A stretch of 64,000 nt of DNA from Pseudobacillus wudalianchiensis (GCF_001685015.1 NZ_MAYT01000001.1:573227-637226); one strand, 5' to 3'. Positions 10,195 to 18,729 are shown, numbered from the stretch's first letter. A program made the numbers and translations. The notes: generated by a model not told the origin, from the letters alone.

Positions 10195-11193
10195 ATGTTT
10201 AAAATAGGGTATCGGACGGCGAAAACAGCTGTCGGCACGACTGCAGCTATCATGATTTCCCAATGGGTAGGATTGGAAAACTTCGTATCAGCAGGCATTA
10301 TTACGATCTTATGTATTCAGAACACGAGGAGGAAATCGCTGCAAGCTGCCCGAAGCCGATTTTTTGCGTGCGCCATAGCGATGGTCTTTTCTTTCGCTTT
10401 TTTCGAAGGGATTGGCTATTATGCTCCTGTCGTGGGACTCTTGCTTTTGTTTTTCATTCCTACTCTTGTGGCTACCAAGCTGAAAGAAGGAGTGGTGACA
10501 AGCAGTGTCATTATCCTTCATATTTTTTCTGCCGGTGAAGTGACGGGGCAGCTGATTCTAAATGAATTTTATATTATTTCAATTGGAATTGGCGTTGCCT
10601 TGCTTATGAACCTTTACATGCCTAGTGTAGAGAAGAAGTTATATGGCTTTCAGGAAGAGATTGAACGGAATTTTACAGCCATCTTCCATGAAATCGCTTT
10701 GTATTTACGTAATCAAGATCACATGTGGGATGGAAAAGAAATAGTTAAGACAGAGAAAATGATCAAAGAAGGAAAAATGCTTGCTTTTCAAAATGTAGAA
10801 AACCATTTGTTAAAGGATGATAAAATCTTTTACAGTTACTTTGTGATGAGAGAAAAGCAGTTTGACATCATCGAGCGGATTTTAGGAATTGTCACTTCTA
10901 TTTCTCATCAAGTTAAGGCTGCCATCGTGTTAGCTGATTTTATGGATGCTTTAAGCGAGCGTGTGCATCCGGGCAATACAGCACTGCTTCATCTAGCCAA
11001 ACTATATGATTTAAAAGCCGAAATTGATCAGATGGATCTGCCGGATACCCGCGAAGAATTCGAAGCAAGAGCGGCACTGTTTCAGTTCATTAAAGAAATG
11101 GAAGAGTACTTGCTCATAAAAAGCTCTTTTAAAGGGTTGAAAAAAGAGAAAGCTGCCGGAAGAACAAGAAAGCCGGCCCCCCAGATGGAGTAA
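10195..11193 (+). CDS. yqjA: YqjA-like membrane protein (DUF939, aromatic-acid-exporter-like)
   Basis: A 332-residue integral membrane protein. The first ~140 residues form four or five hydrophobic segments (around 12-30, 55-75, 80-100, 120-137). The rest is a soluble helical domain (DUF939 C-terminal type, rich in charged residues). The family is annotated as putative aromatic acid exporters of the FUSC/ArAE type; the substrate is not established. ATG at 10195 has ACAGGAGA upstream. B. subtilis has yqjA in the same place after yqiW. The terminator stem begins inside the last codons of the gene. Confidence 0.85.
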   Translation: MFKIGYRTAKTAVGTTAAIMISQWVGLENFVSAGIITILCIQNTRRKSLQAARSRFFACAIAMVFSFAFFEGIGYYAPVVGLLLLFFIPTLVATKLKEGVVTSSVIILHIFSAGEVTGQLILNEFYIISIGIGVALLMNLYMPSVEKKLYGFQEEIERNFTAIFHEIALYLRNQDHMWDGKEIVKTEKMIKEGKMLAFQNVENHLLKDDKIFYSYFVMREKQFDIIERILGIVTSISHQVKAAIVLADFMDALSERVHPGNTALLHLAKLYDLKAEIDQMDLPDTREEFEARAALFQFIKEMEEYLLIKSSFKGLKKEKAAGRTRKPAPQME

Positions 11194-11208
11194 GCCGGCT
11201 TCTTTTTT
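11170..11208 (+). terminator. Terminator overlapping the 3' end of yqjA
   Basis: Stem AAGCCGGC (11170-11177, still coding) with GCCGGCTT (11194-11201), then TCTTTTTTG. The stop codon lies in the loop. It is symmetric enough to help end the convergent small gene at 11213 too. Confidence 0.85.
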
Positions 11209-11212
11209 GCTG

Positions 11213-11308
11213 CTATAAAAACATAGATAAGCCAAAAAACAGAGTGGAAACGAGCATCGTCAGCAGCATAATATAAATGACCGTTTTTTGTACTACTTTA
11301 TTTCTCAT
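11213..11308 (-). CDS. Prli42-like stressosome-associated membrane microprotein (31 aa)
   Basis: A 31-codon gene too short for most gene finders. It reads MRNKVVQKTVIYIMLLTM then LVSTLFFGLSMFL: a basic N-terminus and one membrane helix ending in the xSMFL terminus. This matches the Prli42 microprotein first described in Listeria, which anchors the stressosome (RsbR/S/T) at the membrane. AAAGGAG lies 13 bases before the ATG, and a very good promoter (TTGAGA-17-TATGAT) is placed correctly on the same strand. It is convergent with yqjA and divergent from mce. No stressosome genes are in the window. The gene's reality is well supported; the function rests on recalled similarity. Confidence 0.82.
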   Translation of the reverse strand: MRNKVVQKTVIYIMLLTMLVSTLFFGLSMFL

Positions 11309-11361
11309 AAAAGCTTATACGCTCCTTTTATTATTCCGGACAGGATTCTTTATGTAATTCT

Positions 11362-11390
11362 ATCATAGCGGTTTTCTCGTAAAATCTCAA
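11362..11390 (-). promoter_or_regulatory. Predicted sigma-A promoter for the Prli42-like gene
   Basis: Read on the minus strand: -35 TTGAGA, 17-base spacer, -10 TATGAT, with the start codon about 54 bases downstream of the -10. Confidence 0.6.
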
Positions 11391-11391
11391 G

Positions 11392-11420
11392 TTGAATGGA
11401 CGGGACAAAAGCAGTAAAAA
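11392..11420 (+). promoter_or_regulatory. Possible promoter for mce-pccB
   Basis: TTGAAT (11392-11397), 17 bases, TAAAAA (11415-11420). It is a weaker match than the divergent promoter beside it, but an independent promoter is needed here. Confidence 0.35.
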
Positions 11421-11491
11421 AGAAGGGATTTTTTTAGTTGTTATCGAAGACTACACATGTTTCAGTTCTTTTCGAAAGGGAGGTCTTGATA

Positions 11492-11917
11492 ATGAACCGT
11501 ATAGATCATATCGGTATTGCGGTTAGCTCATTGGAAGAAACACTGCGTTTTTATACGGAGCAGCTTGGACTTGCTTTAATGAAAATAGAAGAGGTGGCTT
11601 CGGAACAAGTGAAAGTCGCTTTTATTGATGCTGGAAATGTAAAGTTTGAATTACTTGAGCCGATGAGCAGTGAAAGTGCCATAGCTAAGTTTATTGAAAA
11701 GCGGGGCCAAGGTATTCATCATGTAGCATTTAAAGTAGAAAATATTGAACAGCGTATCCAGGAAATAAAAGAAAACGGCATTCGCATGATTAACGACATA
11801 CCGAAGCCGGGGGCGGGAGGGGCAGAGGTCGCCTTTATGCATCCTAAATCAGCCCACGGAGTGCTATTCGAACTTTGTGACAAGAGCAAGACGGAAGGAG
11901 AAAAGAAATCATTATGA
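11492..11917 (+). CDS. mce: Methylmalonyl-CoA epimerase
   Basis: Converts (S)- to (R)-methylmalonyl-CoA, linking propionyl-CoA carboxylase to MutAB. The 141 residues form a glyoxalase/VOC fold: metal-ligand candidates are H6 (IDHIGIAV), H77 (GIHHVAF) and E127 (VLFELCD). The ATG at 11492 follows AAAGGGAGGT; an upstream in-frame TTG would add 18 unconserved residues. The last bases form an ATGA overlap with the carboxylase gene, so the two are translationally coupled. This is the position of yqjC in B. subtilis. Confidence 0.94.
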   Translation: MNRIDHIGIAVSSLEETLRFYTEQLGLALMKIEEVASEQVKVAFIDAGNVKFELLEPMSSESAIAKFIEKRGQGIHHVAFKVENIEQRIQEIKENGIRMINDIPKPGAGGAEVAFMHPKSAHGVLFELCDKSKTEGEKKSL

Positions 11918-13470
11918 CAACCCCAGATATTTTTACGAGCATTAATGAATTATACGACAGACGGCGGGAGGTAGAGCTTGGCGGCGGCGACGAACGAATT
12001 GAAAAACAGCATGAAAAAGGCAAACTGACCGCTCGCGAGCGTATTGACTTGCTTCTCGATCCCGATACGTTTGTTGAAATCAATCCGTTTATTGAGCATC
12101 GTAGCACACATTTTGGGTTAGAAGATGTAAAAGGACCGGGTGATGGAGTCGTAACAGGCTACGGAAAAGTGAATGGACGTCCTGTTTATTTGTTCTCTCA
12201 GGACTTTACGGTTTTCGGCGGCGCCCTTGGGGAAATGCATGCTAAAAAAATAGCCAATGTGATGGATCTCGCAGCTAAAAACGGAGCTCCTTTCATTGGG
12301 CTGAATGATTCGGGTGGTGCACGCATTCAAGAAGGTGTCGTTTCACTAGATGGCTATGGTCATATTTTTTATCGTAATGCGATTTATTCAGGGGTGATTC
12401 CGCAAATCTCTGTCATTATGGGACCTTGTGCCGGCGGTGCTGTTTATTCACCAGCGATTACCGATTTTGTTTTTATGGTTGACCAGACGAGCCAAATGTT
12501 TATCACGGGGCCAAAAGTAATCGAAACCGTTACGGGAGAAAAAATCTCCTCTGAGGACCTTGGAGGTTCGAAAGTACATAATACCATTAGCGGCAATGCT
12601 CATTTTCGCGGCAGCTCTGAAGAAGAGGTACTGGCAATGGTTCGAGCTTTGCTCACTTATTTGCCACAAAATAATGAAGAAAAAACACCGGCAGCTAACC
12701 ATTCTGAGGAAGACGACTACCGGGAAGATATGACCGATATCGTTCCTTTTGATGGGCTTCGTCCTTACGACGTTCGAAAAGTCATTGAACAGGTAGTAGA
12801 TGAGCAGTCCTTTATGGAAGTTCAAAAAGAGTTTGCTAAGAATATCGTCGTTGGTTTTGCGCGCATCAAAGGAGAAACAGTGGGTCTCGTCTGCAATCAG
12901 CCGAAATTTATGGCTGGGGGGCTCGACATCGATTCATCGGATAAGGCAGCACGGTTTATTCGCTTTTGCGATTCCTTTAATATTCCTCTCATTACGTTTG
13001 AAGATGTATCCGGCTTTTTCCCGGGCATCAAACAGGAACATGGGGGGATTATCCGTCATGGCGCTAAAATTTTATACGCTTATTCAGAAGCAACTGTACC
13101 AAAGATTACGGTTATTTTGCGTAAGGCATATGGCGGAGCTTATGTAGCTCTTAATAGTAAATCAATTGGAGCCGATCTCGTTTTCTCCTGGCCGAACGCT
13201 GAAATTGCGGTAATGGGCCCACAAGGAGCGGCTAACATCATTTTTGCAAAAGAAATTGCCAATAGTGAGAACCCGGAAGAAACAAGAGCGAAGAAAATTG
13301 AGGAGTACCGTGAAAAATTTGCTAATCCTTATGTAGCGGCAGCTCACGGTATGGTCGATGATGTCATTGATCCGCGCGAGACAAGAATCAAGCTGATTCA
13401 AGCGCTTGAAATGATGAGAACGAAAAAAGAAGAACGTCCAAAGAAAAAGCACGGAAATATCCCGCTTTAA
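11914..13470 (+). CDS. pccB: Propionyl-CoA carboxylase carboxyltransferase (beta) subunit, YqjD-like
   Basis: Carboxyltransferase subunit of 518 residues that moves CO2 from biotin to propionyl-CoA. It has the two crotonase-type halves of the family: N-half LNDSGGARIQEGV and MGPCAGGAVYSPA oxyanion-hole region, C-half VSGFFPGIKQE and RKAYGGAYVAL. The start ATG overlaps mce by 4 bases. No biotin carboxylase or biotin carrier gene is adjacent, so it must use subunits encoded elsewhere. Its place between epimerase and yqjE equals yqjD in B. subtilis. A methylmalonyl-CoA decarboxylase alpha subunit is a close relative, but the pathway context favours the carboxylase. Confidence 0.92.
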   Translation: MTTPDIFTSINELYDRRREVELGGGDERIEKQHEKGKLTARERIDLLLDPDTFVEINPFIEHRSTHFGLEDVKGPGDGVVTGYGKVNGRPVYLFSQDFTVFGGALGEMHAKKIANVMDLAAKNGAPFIGLNDSGGARIQEGVVSLDGYGHIFYRNAIYSGVIPQISVIMGPCAGGAVYSPAITDFVFMVDQTSQMFITGPKVIETVTGEKISSEDLGGSKVHNTISGNAHFRGSSEEEVLAMVRALLTYLPQNNEEKTPAANHSEEDDYREDMTDIVPFDGLRPYDVRKVIEQVVDEQSFMEVQKEFAKNIVVGFARIKGETVGLVCNQPKFMAGGLDIDSSDKAARFIRFCDSFNIPLITFEDVSGFFPGIKQEHGGIIRHGAKILYAYSEATVPKITVILRKAYGGAYVALNSKSIGADLVFSWPNAEIAVMGPQGAANIIFAKEIANSENPEETRAKKIEEYREKFANPYVAAAHGMVDDVIDPRETRIKLIQALEMMRTKKEERPKKKHGNIPL

Positions 13471-13477
13471 TTTCTAT

Positions 13478-13512
13478 CCCCATCTAGCCGCTTTATGAGC
13501 GAGATGGGGTCT
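13478..13512 (+). terminator. Terminator-like hairpin after pccB
   Basis: CCCCATCT (13478-13485) pairs with AGATGGGG (13502-13509), plus an inner CGC/GCG; the T-tract is poor (TCTTTGC). Confidence 0.6.
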
Positions 13513-13588
13513 TTGCTATGTGAAAGATTTGGAATTGCTCAGTGGAAAGAGTATACTGAAAATGGAAAGAATCAGGGAGGTACATAAA

Positions 13589-14713
13589 ATGATTAATAAA
13601 GAACGATTACTAAATGAATTTCTTGAACTTGTGCAAATTGATTCAGAAACAAAAAATGAAGCCGCTATTGCAAAAGTATTGAAGAGTAAATTTGAAGAAT
13701 TGGGTGTGCACGTATACGAAGATGATTCCGCAGCCAAAACGGGTCACGGAGCCGGCAATTTAATTTGTACACTAGAAGCGACAAAAGAGGGGGTAGACCC
13801 GATTTATTTTACCTCTCATATGGATACGGTTGTACCAGGAGCGGGTGTCAAGCCGAGCATTGAAAACGGGTACGTGATTACAGACGGAACAACGATTCTA
13901 GGAGCAGATGATAAAGCGGGTCTTGCGGCTATGTTTGAATTGGTGAGAGTGCTAAAGGAACAAAATTTTAGACACGGCCTTATTCAATTTATTATCACAG
14001 CGGGCGAAGAATCTGGACTTGTGGGAGCAAAAGCGTTAGATCCGTCTCTCGTGAAAGCGAAATTTGGCTATGCATTAGACAGTGATGGTACAGTAGGGAA
14101 TATTATTGTCGCAGCTCCAACACAGGCAAAAATCAAAGCCGAGATTTTTGGGAAAACAGCTCATGCCGGGGTTGCACCTGAAAAAGGAGTATCCGCTATT
14201 ACGATCGCAGCAAAAGCGATTGCAAAAATGCCGCTCGGCCGGATTGACGAAGAAACGACAGCCAATATTGGCCGTTTCGAGGGAGGACAGGCAACGAACA
14301 TCGTTTGTGATTATGTCTCCATCTTAGCAGAAGCGCGTTCACTCGTCCCAGAAAAGATGGAAGCACAAGTACAGAAAATGAAAGAAGCATTTGAACAAAC
14401 AGCTGCCGAAATGAATGGACGGGCAGAAGTGAACGTGGAAGTGATGTATCCAGGGTTCAAGTTCGGCGAGGGAGACCATGTAGTAGAAGTGGCAAAGAGA
14501 GCCGCTGAGCGCATTGGCCGTCCAAGCAAACTGTTAACGAGCGGCGGCGGAAGCGATGCAAACGTAATCGCTGGCTTCGGTATTCCGACAGTAAACTTAG
14601 CCGTTGGATATGAAGAAATCCATACAAAAAATGAAAGAATGCCTATTGAGGAGCTTGTGAAGCTCGCTGAAATAGCAACCGCGATTGTGGCCATTACAGC
14701 CGAAGAAAAATAA
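13589..14713 (+). CDS. yqjE: M20-family metallopeptidase, YqjE / peptidase T-like
   Basis: Zinc-dependent aminoacyl-peptidase-like enzyme of 374 residues. Metal-site motifs of the M20 fold are FTSHMDTVVPG, GADDKAG, TAGEESGLVG and ALDSDG, with the C-terminal histidine in GYEEIHTKNE. The dimerisation (lid) domain covers roughly 180-290. The ATG at 13589 has CAGGGAGGT upstream, better than the in-frame ATG 69 bases earlier. The substrate is unknown; tripeptidase activity is only inferred from PepT. It follows pccB as in B. subtilis but has its own ribosome binding site and is separated by a hairpin. Confidence 0.9.
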   Translation: MINKERLLNEFLELVQIDSETKNEAAIAKVLKSKFEELGVHVYEDDSAAKTGHGAGNLICTLEATKEGVDPIYFTSHMDTVVPGAGVKPSIENGYVITDGTTILGADDKAGLAAMFELVRVLKEQNFRHGLIQFIITAGEESGLVGAKALDPSLVKAKFGYALDSDGTVGNIIVAAPTQAKIKAEIFGKTAHAGVAPEKGVSAITIAAKAIAKMPLGRIDEETTANIGRFEGGQATNIVCDYVSILAEARSLVPEKMEAQVQKMKEAFEQTAAEMNGRAEVNVEVMYPGFKFGEGDHVVEVAKRAAERIGRPSKLLTSGGGSDANVIAGFGIPTVNLAVGYEEIHTKNERMPIEELVKLAEIATAIVAITAEEK

Positions 14714-14816
14714 GGACAGTCTCAATGATCGAATGAAGCAAGCCTGAAATAAGTCTTTTTGCCTGTTTCCTCCTCCTTATGATACAGTAAAAGAAAAAGA
14801 CAAAAGGGGAGTTTTT

Positions 14817-15296
14817 ATGCAGCCAGTCAATAAAGCTGTCATTTTTGAAAGCGGCCGAGAAGAATATGCAGTTTCAGTGCAATCCGTTATCTCAATTGAA
14901 AAAGTAGAGTTCATTAACCCTATTCCTCATATGCCTTTTTATATGAGAGGAGTGACCAAGGCGAGAGGGGATCTTATACCGGTTATTGATTTTGAAGCAG
15001 TTCTTTATAATCGAACCCTTGCTGAATCAGAGGAGGCGCGGCTGCTCGTCGTGCAAACACAGGCACTGCCGATTGGATTCTTAGTCAAAGAAGCGAAGGA
15101 AATTATCGATATCTCGCCCGAATCGTTAAAACAGCTAGGAATTGCGGCTTATGATAAAACGAAATATTTTACGGGGATTGCTTCTTTTTCAGAACGTCTC
15201 ATCACGATCATCGACCCGGATATACTCGTCTCTTCACTTGAAGGGATAAAGGATATCCAAGAGTATATGAAGAATACGAAAGCCTCTTCTGTATAG
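14817..15296 (+). CDS. CheW-like coupling/scaffold protein
   Basis: A 159-residue single CheW domain (KAVIFESGREEYAVSVQSVISIEKVEFINPIP and GDLIPVIDFEAVL are the typical strands), with no receiver domain, so it is CheW rather than CheV. CheW couples chemoreceptors to CheA. It stands alone, away from any che cluster, with two successive terminators behind it. ATG at 14817 follows AAAAGGGGAG. It could be an auxiliary CheW dedicated to a particular receptor, such as the MCP at 59314, but nothing in the sequence shows this. Confidence 0.85.
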   Translation: MQPVNKAVIFESGREEYAVSVQSVISIEKVEFINPIPHMPFYMRGVTKARGDLIPVIDFEAVLYNRTLAESEEARLLVVQTQALPIGFLVKEAKEIIDISPESLKQLGIAAYDKTKYFTGIASFSERLITIIDPDILVSSLEGIKDIQEYMKNTKASSV

Positions 15297-15341
15297 ACAA
15301 TATAAAAGGTACAGCGGTAAGTTAAACGTATATAAATGGCG

Positions 15342-15377
15342 AAGATAGTAAGGATCACCGATCCCTGCTATCTTTTT
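15342..15377 (+). terminator. Terminator 1 after the CheW-like gene
   Basis: AAGATAG...CTATCTT outer stem with inner GGATC/GATCC and loop ACC, followed by TTTTTG. Confidence 0.85.
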
Positions 15378-15410
15378 GTATGGACGGAACGAATTCATTG
15401 AAGACGTTAT

Positions 15411-15449
15411 AAAGCATTTCTTTGTAATGAGGAATGCTTTTTCTTTTTG
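15411..15449 (+). terminator. Terminator 2, no gene between it and terminator 1
   Basis: Stem AAAGCATT (15411-15418) / AATGCTTT (15433-15440), then TTCTTTTTG. Only about 33 bases separate it from the previous terminator. Confidence 0.7.
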
Positions 15450-15510
15450 CTAAAAATAATAAGAATATTTGTTTAGCAATAAAATTATAATATAAATAGA
15501 TAAAAATTTA

Positions 15511-15539
15511 TTGTAAAACGATAAATGATATGGTAAATT
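15511..15539 (+). promoter_or_regulatory. Predicted promoter for the DUF2975-XRE pair
   Basis: TTGTAA (15511-15516), 17 bases, TAAATT (15534-15539) in a very AT-rich stretch. CAATAAA and TTTATTG halves flank the region upstream and might be an operator for the downstream XRE regulator. Confidence 0.4.
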
Positions 15540-15571
15540 CAAATTGAAAATATAGATGTGAGGTGTTTTGT

Positions 15572-16054
15572 ATGGAACGAGGGACAACACTCTTTTTAAA
15601 GATAGCTGTTATAATTATTGGCATTCCAGTTCTTGCTTTGTGTATATTTTTAGTGCCTGAAATAGCGAATTTTGCAGAAGAATTGTATCCAGATAGGGCC
15701 TATTTGAAATATCTCGTTTTAATTGGCTTGGATGCAGCGGCGATTCCTTTTTACTTCGCTTTGTATCAGGCTTTTAAATTGTTACACTATATTGACCGGA
15801 ACGAAGCGTTCTCCGAATTATCTGTAGGAGCTTTAAAAAATATAAAATATTGTGCCATTACAATCAGTATCTTATATGTGTTCAATATGCCGCTTTTATA
15901 TCTCATAGCGGAGAAGGATGACGCCCCGGGTATCATATTAATCGGGCTGATCATCATCTTTGCTTCCATCGTGATTGCTGTCTTCGCTGCTGTTCTGCAA
16001 AGGCTTTTAAAAGCTGCTATTGATATAAAATCAGAAAACGATTTAACGGTCTGA
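15572..16054 (+). CDS. DUF2975 membrane protein
   Basis: A 160-residue protein with four predicted membrane helices (about 8-30, 45-67, 93-115, 122-147). DUF2975 proteins are usually encoded next to a small Cro/CI-type regulator, exactly as here; no biochemical function is known. ATG at 15572 follows TGAGGTG. The stop codon lies 10 bases before the regulator's start, and the two share one transcript. Confidence 0.82.
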   Translation: MERGTTLFLKIAVIIIGIPVLALCIFLVPEIANFAEELYPDRAYLKYLVLIGLDAAAIPFYFALYQAFKLLHYIDRNEAFSELSVGALKNIKYCAITISILYVFNMPLLYLIAEKDDAPGIILIGLIIIFASIVIAVFAAVLQRLLKAAIDIKSENDLTV

Positions 16055-16064
16055 GGTGAATAAC

Positions 16065-16289
16065 GTGGCAATTATCATCAATATTGATGTCATGCTGGCT
16101 AAAAGAAAAATGAGCGTAACGGAACTTTCGGAGAGGGTAGGGATCACAATGGCTAACCTTTCGATATTAAAAAATGGCAAGGCAAAAGCGATTCGATTTT
16201 CAACTTTAGAAGCGATTTGCAAAGCTTTAGAATGTCAGCCAGGAGACATTTTAGAATACCGAAGTGATGAGGACACTCAAGACGGGTGA
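16065..16289 (+). CDS. Small XRE/Cro-CI-type HTH regulator (YozG-like)
   Basis: A 74-residue DNA-binding protein made of a single HTH: the segment VTELSERVGITMANLSILKN is the helix-turn-helix, and LEAICKALECQPGDILEY is the family's conserved C-terminus. GTG at 16065 is chosen because CTGAGGTG lies 6 bases upstream; a second in-frame GTG at 16056 overlaps that site. It probably regulates its own operon and the DUF2975 protein may modulate it; both points are inference from genome context. Confidence 0.85.
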   Translation: MAIIINIDVMLAKRKMSVTELSERVGITMANLSILKNGKAKAIRFSTLEAICKALECQPGDILEYRSDEDTQDG

Positions 16290-16354
16290 CGAGGAATGGT
16301 ACTAGTTTGTCTACAGTACTTACATATATTCCAAAAAAACTGGAGGAACAAAGC

Positions 16355-17146
16355 ATGAGAGCACTGACACAACTCGTTCGCTTTGGTTGGGAGCAGGCCT
16401 TATCCTGTTTATTTCCTGTCGTTCTTTTTGCCTCTTTAGCTTTTACACAGATCGTGCCGCTTCCTTTCCTGGCACGGTACGACTGGATGCTCATCATCTG
16501 TTTGCTGATGCAGTGGTGGATGGTGCGTTCTGGACTTGAAACCCGGGATGAACTAAAGGTTATTACATTATTTCATCTTATCGGGCTTGCGCTTGAACTT
16601 TTCAAGGTACATATGGGCTCCTGGTCTTATCCGGAGGAAGGGTATTTCAAAGTTTTTGGAGTGCCTTTGTATAGTGGATTCATGTATGCCAGTGTAGCGA
16701 GTTATCTTTGCCAGGCGTGGAGGAGGCTTAAGATTGAACTAATGAAATGGCCGCCGCTTGTAGTCGTTGTGCCGCTTGCAGCAGCGATTTATTTGAATTT
16801 TTTCATTCATCATTTTTGGATGGACGTTCGTTGGTGGTTATCTGCCCTTGTCATCATCGTCTTTTGGAAATCCTGGGTCATATATGAGGTTGGCGGAACT
16901 CGTTACCGTATGCCGCTTGCGCTTTCTTTTGTGCTCATCGGATTTTTTATATGGATCGCTGAAAATATCGCTACGTTTTTTGGAGCTTGGCAATATCCAA
17001 ACCAAACTGATGCATGGAGTCTCGTTCATCTCGGAAAGGTAAGTTCTTGGCTCTTGTTAGTAATTGTTAGCTTTCTGATAGTAGCGACGTTAAAACAGGT
17101 GAAGGAAAAAAGCCCTGCTAGGGTGAATATTAGGCAAGTGGTCTAA
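16355..17146 (+). CDS. DUF817 integral membrane protein
   Basis: A 263-residue protein with seven or eight hydrophobic segments and many tryptophans (MLIICLLMQWWMVRSGLE, IHHFWMDVRWWLSALVII). The motifs FKVHMGSWSYPEEGYFK and GVPLYSGFMYASVASY match DUF817 as I recall it. Function is unknown. ATG at 16355 follows CTGGAGGAAC; an upstream in-frame start would begin inside the XRE stop codon. It is 65 bases downstream of the XRE gene and could be read through from it. Confidence 0.82.
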   Translation: MRALTQLVRFGWEQALSCLFPVVLFASLAFTQIVPLPFLARYDWMLIICLLMQWWMVRSGLETRDELKVITLFHLIGLALELFKVHMGSWSYPEEGYFKVFGVPLYSGFMYASVASYLCQAWRRLKIELMKWPPLVVVVPLAAAIYLNFFIHHFWMDVRWWLSALVIIVFWKSWVIYEVGGTRYRMPLALSFVLIGFFIWIAENIATFFGAWQYPNQTDAWSLVHLGKVSSWLLLVIVSFLIVATLKQVKEKSPARVNIRQVV

Positions 17147-17284
17147 CAGTTTAGAATTCTCTTTTAAGTTGAAATTCTCCTGGCGTACAAAACTCCGCCA
17201 TGCTGCCTCTTCATATAAACAGGCAGGCTCAAGAAAACATAAACGACTAAAGGGTACAGTTAAAAAGAAAAGATGATTTTAAAG

Positions 17285-17331
17285 AAGCCTGGATCGCTGA
17301 TTACTTGGTAAACTGCGATCCAGGCTTTATA
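17285..17331. terminator. Bidirectional terminator between DUF817 and the aminotransferase
   Basis: Thirteen-base perfect stem AAGCCTGGATCGC / GCGATCCAGGCTT with a 17-base loop; T-rich on both outer sides. The rest of 17147-17400 shows no gene. Confidence 0.85.
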
Positions 17332-17400
17332 TTTCATGAGTATCAAAGGAAATCGACGTTTGTTAACAGAGTGAAAACAGAACCTGTCACTCTTGGTGTC

Positions 17401-18729
17401 TTATAAAGCAGCTTGTTGAACTTCTAAAATAGCAGCCTTTAAAATGCTGACAAGTTCGTTTACTTCTTCTTCATTGATGACGAGTGGCGGGGCAAATACG
17501 ATTGTATCAGAGTCGCCAAACGTAACGGTACGCAGGATGAGTCCGCGTTTTCGTGCTTCTGTAATAATTTGCGGAGCAAGCTTTTCGGAGAAGCGTTCAT
17601 TCGTTTGCTGGTTTTTCACGATTTCTAAAGCGCCGATTAGACCAAGGAAACGAACTTCTCCGACGATGTTTGTTTCTGATTGGAACGCTCTTAATTTCTC
17701 ATGAAGGAGGGCTCCCATTTCTTTTGAGTTTTGAACAAGATTCTCTCTCTCTAGAATTTCAATATTTTTTAATCCAACTGCGCATGCGGTCGGATGGCCG
17801 CTATACGTAAATCCGTGTAAGAGAGTTCCTTCAGACAGATTAATAAAGTCTTGGTGAACATGGTCACGCACGACAACCGCACCAAGTGGAATGTACCCGC
17901 TAGAAATTCCTTTTGCGAGCAGCATGACATCAGGAACGATGCCCCAATGCTCGCAGGCAAACATTTTACCTGTCCGGCCAAACCCCGTAATGACCTCATC
18001 CGCAATTAAAAGGATGTTGTATTCATCACAAATTTTACGGATTTCCTGAAAATAACCGTCCGGCGGGATATTGACTCCGCCAGCTCCTTGAACAGGCTCG
18101 GCGATGAAGGCAGCAATCGTATCGGCACCTTCTGCTTCAATCGTCTTTCTTAATGCTTCCGGTGAAAAAGATTCAGTATGAACAAACCCTGTTGCGAGAG
18201 AGGTCGTCATATGGTGGAAATCCTTAATGCCCGTAGCACTCGTAGAGCCGACTGCTACTCCATGGTAAGCGCGTTCCCGGGAAATAATTTTTGTTTTGTT
18301 TGGCTGTCCTTTTATTTTCCAATAATGGCGAACAAGTTTATAAGAGGTGTCATTTGATTCTGAGCCGCCAGATGTAAAGAAAACAGCGTTTAAATCGCCT
18401 GGTGCCATGTCGGCTACTTTTGTGGCAAGACGGATAGCGGGCTCGTTGCTGAATGTAGCAAAGCTTGAAGCAAATGCAAGGGTTTCTAATTGTTCTTTCG
18501 CTGCTTCGGCTAATTCTGTCCGTCCATAACCGACATTAACATTCCAAAGGGATGCCATTCCTTCAATATATTTTTTCCCTTCAATATCTGTTAAGTAGAC
18601 ACCTTTTCCTTCTTTAAAAATAATAGCTGGTCCATTTTCCTGCTGTTCTTTAATAGAAGAAGTTGGATGGATAAAGTGTTTCTTGTCAAGCTCTACTAAT
18701 TCGTTAGTTAAGGTTTCATTTATTGACAT
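17401..18729 (-). CDS. Class III PLP-dependent aminotransferase
   Basis: A 442-residue omega-amino-acid:pyruvate-type transaminase. Visible motifs are the PLP phosphate site FTSGGSESND, the cofactor-nitrogen aspartate in LLIADEVITGFGRTG, and the Schiff-base lysine in LLAKGISSGYIPLGA. The start codon overlaps the upstream permease by 14 bases, so uptake and transamination of one compound are coupled. Candidate substrates are beta-alanine, putrescine or other omega-amines; the sequence alone does not decide. No local regulator of the GabR or sigma-54-activator type is present. Confidence 0.9.
   Translation of the reverse strand: MSINETLTNELVELDKKHFIHPTSSIKEQQENGPAIIFKEGKGVYLTDIEGKKYIEGMASLWNVNVGYGRTELAEAAKEQLETLAFASSFATFSNEPAIRLATKVADMAPGDLNAVFFTSGGSESNDTSYKLVRHYWKIKGQPNKTKIISRERAYHGVAVGSTSATGIKDFHHMTTSLATGFVHTESFSPEALRKTIEAEGADTIAAFIAEPVQGAGGVNIPPDGYFQEIRKICDEYNILLIADEVITGFGRTGKMFACEHWGIVPDVMLLAKGISSGYIPLGAVVVRDHVHQDFINLSEGTLLHGFTYSGHPTACAVGLKNIEILERENLVQNSKEMGALLHEKLRAFQSETNIVGEVRFLGLIGALEIVKNQQTNERFSEKLAPQIITEARKRGLILRTVTFGDSDTIVFAPPLVINEEEVNELVSILKAAILEVQQAAL

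Noticed and set aside
17200-17230. AGGCTCAAGAAAA shared between 17.2 kb and 45.95 kb
   Set aside because: Only 13 bases in AT-rich spacer, without structure or other matching sequence; likely chance.
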